Positions 6,366 through 8,210 of a DNA stretch of 8,210 bases are shown here, in pieces (position 1 is the first letter of the stretch; every line of letters begins with the position of its first letter). The position numbers were made by a program, and so were the translations under genes. The notes under the pieces are model-generated. The model was given only the letters and a program-made list of their open reading frames with translations, was not told the DNA's origin and did not search any database. Source of the stretch: Nitrospirota bacterium (GTDB lineage: Bacteria; Nitrospirota; Thermodesulfovibrionia; UBA6902; DSMQ01); the NCBI GenBank assembly GCA_016207865.1, contig JACQZD010000092.1:1-8210 (forward strand). The letters are read 5' to 3'.

Positions 6366-6746
6366 CTAAATGTATTTGCCAATTACTTCTTTAAACTTTT
6401 TAATATCTATCGGCTTTGGTATGTAATCAACAAAACCCTTAGCGAGAAAGCGTTCCCGGTCTCCTTTCATCGCATATGAGGTGACTGCGATTACAGGTAT
6501 TTTTGAGGTAGCAGGGTCGGCGATGAGTGTTTTAAGCGCTGTGATGCCGTCCATTACAGGCATCTGAATATCCATCAGGATGAGGTCAGGGAGCGTCTCT
6601 TTTGCAAGTTTAACGCATTGTTTGCCGTCTTCAGCTTCAATTGTCTTATAACCGTAGCTTTGAAGTGCGACCCTGAAAAGCTTGCGGTTCTTTGTGTCAT
6701 CATCTGCAATGAGCACTGTTTTTTTGTTTATGTCCGAATCAGCCAT
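6366..6746 (-). CDS. Single-domain response regulator (CheY/DivK-like receiver)
   Basis: This 126-residue protein is a receiver domain and nothing else. It has the acidic cluster DDD at 15-17, the phospho-acceptor D59 in LILMDIQMPVMDG, T89 (AVTSYAMKGDRE) and K111 (PKPID). All residues needed for phosphorylation are present. Without an output domain it should act by protein-protein contact or as a phosphorelay intermediate. The SYAMKGDRE stretch is typical of receivers that partner hybrid-type kinases. It starts 14 nt after the sensor kinase stop with an AAGG site seven bases before the ATG, so kinase and receiver are almost certainly co-transcribed and a likely cognate pair. The next gene, the cyclase, is 187 nt away across a repeat-filled gap. 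Confidence 0.93.
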   Translation of the reverse strand: MADSDINKKTVLIADDDTKNRKLFRVALQSYGYKTIEAEDGKQCVKLAKETLPDLILMDIQMPVMDGITALKTLIADPATSKIPVIAVTSYAMKGDRERFLAKGFVDYIPKPIDIKKFKEVIGKYI

Positions 6747-6760
6747 ATCAGTACCTTATC

Positions 6761-8210
6761 TTATATGCTTAATGCTTTTAACAACCCTTCAATGGTTTCT
6801 CCATCCTCCATATAAATTACGGTCTTTATAACAGCAGGATGACCATTTTCTTTTAATGCCGCGCCTATTCTTAAGGCGGCTTCATCTGCTGTTTTCCGGT
6901 CAGTGTCCAGTAAAATGGCACAGTAGCAATTTAAGTCTTCATGATATGTTAAAATTTCGTGCTTTCTTAGGCCGTCCCTCATTATTTTAACGATAGAGAC
7001 ATAATTCCCAGGTTTTGTCATTTCCGGGAATTTTAATCGCATCAATGCAAACTTGCGGTGAGTCCTCTTATAGAATGAAAAGAATCTTTCAATGTGCATC
7101 ATAAAGTGTTTCCAGGTAAGGACTTTTGTCAAAGGGTCAATAATTTGCTCAGCATGCTGCGCAGTCTTTAGAGGGAGTACAAATATAAACCTGCTTCCTT
7201 TGCCCGGTTCACTTTCCACCCGGATGGTCCCGCCGTGAAATTTTACAAATTGTTTGCACAAATGAAGACCGAGCCCGGTGCCGGCGTGTTTCTTTGATAA
7301 TGGGGATTCAAGCTGCTGGAAAGGCTGAAAAAGCTTTGCCTGTTCTATAAAATTTCTGTCAAGCTCATAGTGCTTAGCTGATAGTTCACTGCTGATGCTT
7401 TCTTCACCATGAGCTATGAGCTGAGAGCCATGAACTTTCCGTGCTTGCACGGAAACGGAGCCCCCGTCCGGCGTAAATTTAAAGGCATTGCTCAGAAGGT
7501 TAAACAGCACCTGTTTGATTTTTCTTTCGTCTGCCGTAATAGTGCCAATGCTTTCTTCAACATCAGTTTTAAAATCTATTCTGTGCTTTAATGTTTTTTC
7601 TTTAAACATAGCTGCGCTGCTGTCAATAAGTTCTTTCACATCAAAATCGGAAAGTTCAAGCTCCATTTTCCCTGCCTCAACTTTTGATAAATCAAGGATG
7701 TCATTTATCAGCGATAGCAGGTGTGTGCCGCTTTCATAAACATCTGACAAATATTCCTTCTGCTCACTTGTCACGGCGCCTGCCAGCCCATCAATCATTA
7801 TCTGGGAGAATCCGATGATTGAATTAAGGGGTGTTCTTAATTCGTGGCTCATATTTGCAAGGAAGTCAGATTTTGCCCTGTTTGCGGCTTCGGCCTGAAG
7901 TTTTGCCTCCTCAAGCGCCGTTGTCCTTTCTCTTATTTTTTCTTCCAGCTTTTCCATACTGCTTTCTAAGGACTGTGCGAGCATGGCAACCTGCGCATGG
8001 TTTAGGGCATTCTGCGTAGAAACCGATACAATGTCAGCAATGGCTTTATACATATTCAAGTCTTTGTCGGACAGGGGTTTTTCTGCAGTTATATAAAGGC
8101 AGAGGATTCCGAGGAGTTTATTCCCTGATTGCAGGGGGAGGATTATATGCCCGTGCTCTTTTGCGCCGGCGTATTTTATGGCGAGCCGGTTGTCTGCAAC
8201 ATTGCTTTCA
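6761..8210 (-). CDS. GAF-histidine kinase with degenerate C-terminal GGDEF-like domain (5' end outside window)
   Basis: The frame is open to the window edge; 482 residues are visible and the N-terminus is missing. Residues 1-75 are the end of a GAF sensor domain (GHIILPLQSG, GILCLYITAEKPLSDKDL, STQNALNHAQ). A coiled coil follows (about 80-115), then HisKA with the phospho-acceptor H122 in FLANMSHELRTPLNSIIGFSQ. The ATPase domain has an N-box (NLLSNAFKFTPDGG, about 237-250) and a G2 box (AGTGLGLHLCK, about 309-319). The usual D-box DxGxG between them is absent, and a repeat-derived stretch (about 260-285) sits just before the place where it should be. Residues of about 356-482 resemble a GGDEF domain: it begins DPLTKVLTWKHF and has YHEDLN where GGDEF is expected, so no cyclase activity. 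It is soluble as far as seen. The receiver gene follows 14 nt later. Whether it is an active kinase is doubtful. Confidence 0.88.
   Translation of the reverse strand, partial: ESNVADNRLAIKYAGAKEHGHIILPLQSGNKLLGILCLYITAEKPLSDKDLNMYKAIADIVSVSTQNALNHAQVAMLAQSLESSMEKLEEKIRERTTALEEAKLQAEAANRAKSDFLANMSHELRTPLNSIIGFSQIMIDGLAGAVTSEQKEYLSDVYESGTHLLSLINDILDLSKVEAGKMELELSDFDVKELIDSSAAMFKEKTLKHRIDFKTDVEESIGTITADERKIKQVLFNLLSNAFKFTPDGGSVSVQARKVHGSQLIAHGEESISSELSAKHYELDRNFIEQAKLFQPFQQLESPLSKKHAGTGLGLHLCKQFVKFHGGTIRVESEPGKGSRFIFVLPLKTAQHAEQIIDPLTKVLTWKHFMMHIERFFSFYKRTHRKFALMRLKFPEMTKPGNYVSIVKIMRDGLRKHEILTYHEDLNCYCAILLDTDRKTADEAALRIGAALKENGHPAVIKTVIYMEDGETIEGLLKALSI
7362..7396. repeat. Degenerate heptamer array (AGCTCAT type) in the sensor kinase gene
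   Basis: Five diverged 7-bp units beginning AGCTCAT, with AGCTGAT and AGTTCAC among them. The minus strand encodes roughly SISSELSAKHYEL. It lies 12 bases from a second array whose unit, ATGAGCT, is its reverse complement, so the pair forms an imperfect inverted repeat. Confidence 0.55.
7409..7436. repeat. Heptamer array (ATGAGCT type) in the sensor kinase gene
   Basis: Four 7-bp units: two exact ATGAGCT copies, then GAGAGCC and ATGAACT. The minus strand encodes HGSQLIAH. It is inserted between the N-box strand (VSVQARKV) and FIE, where the kinase D-box strand should follow. Confidence 0.75.

Overview
This window looks like part of a Gram-negative (diderm) bacterial chromosome. Every gene lies on the minus strand, so transcription runs from position 8210 towards position 1. 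In that order the genes are: a hybrid sensor kinase (5' end outside the window), a stand-alone receiver (CheY/DivK-like), a membrane diguanylate cyclase, a receiver-HD-GYP c-di-GMP phosphodiesterase, a ferrochelatase (hemH), a protoporphyrinogen oxidase (HemY type), and the first 359 codons of a TMTC-like GT-C membrane glycosyltransferase whose 3' end lies outside. The style of the proteins and of the short repeats recalls Nitrospirota (Thermodesulfovibrionia-like) or Desulfobacterota genomes. That placement is inference from memory, not a search result.

Layout. Positions 8210-4868 hold a signalling block of kinase, receiver and cyclase, followed by the phosphodiesterase at 4839-3742. The cyclase keeps a GGEEF-type active site and an RxxD inhibitory site, and the phosphodiesterase keeps its HD and GYP motifs, so synthesis and breakdown of c-di-GMP sit side by side. 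The last two haem-pathway genes follow at 3738-1078, starting 3 nt after the phosphodiesterase. The glycosyltransferase starts directly after the hemY stop codon. Gaps are 14, 187, 28, 3, 102 and 0 nt, which fits one or two operons. The only gaps above 100 nt (6179-6365 and 2512-2613) are filled largely by repeat elements. There is no gene-free stretch above 300 nt, no tRNA or rRNA, no transposase and no CRISPR array.

The most unusual feature is a dense load of small repeats inside coding sequence. Eight short tandem arrays lie inside four genes and are read through in frame. Seven have a 7-bp unit and one an 8-bp unit, and the unit sequences differ between loci. Two further element classes are present: palindromic elements of about 90-100 bp with gtcatt...aatgac-like ends, and C/G-rich hairpins with a ttgac/gtcaa loop. 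One 99-bp palindromic element fills exactly 33 codons of the glycosyltransferase. The ferrochelatase carries repeat-derived segments at four places. In the sensor kinase a repeat-derived insertion lies next to a place where the ATP-binding D-box (DxGxG) is missing, and the protein ends in a decayed GGDEF-like domain.
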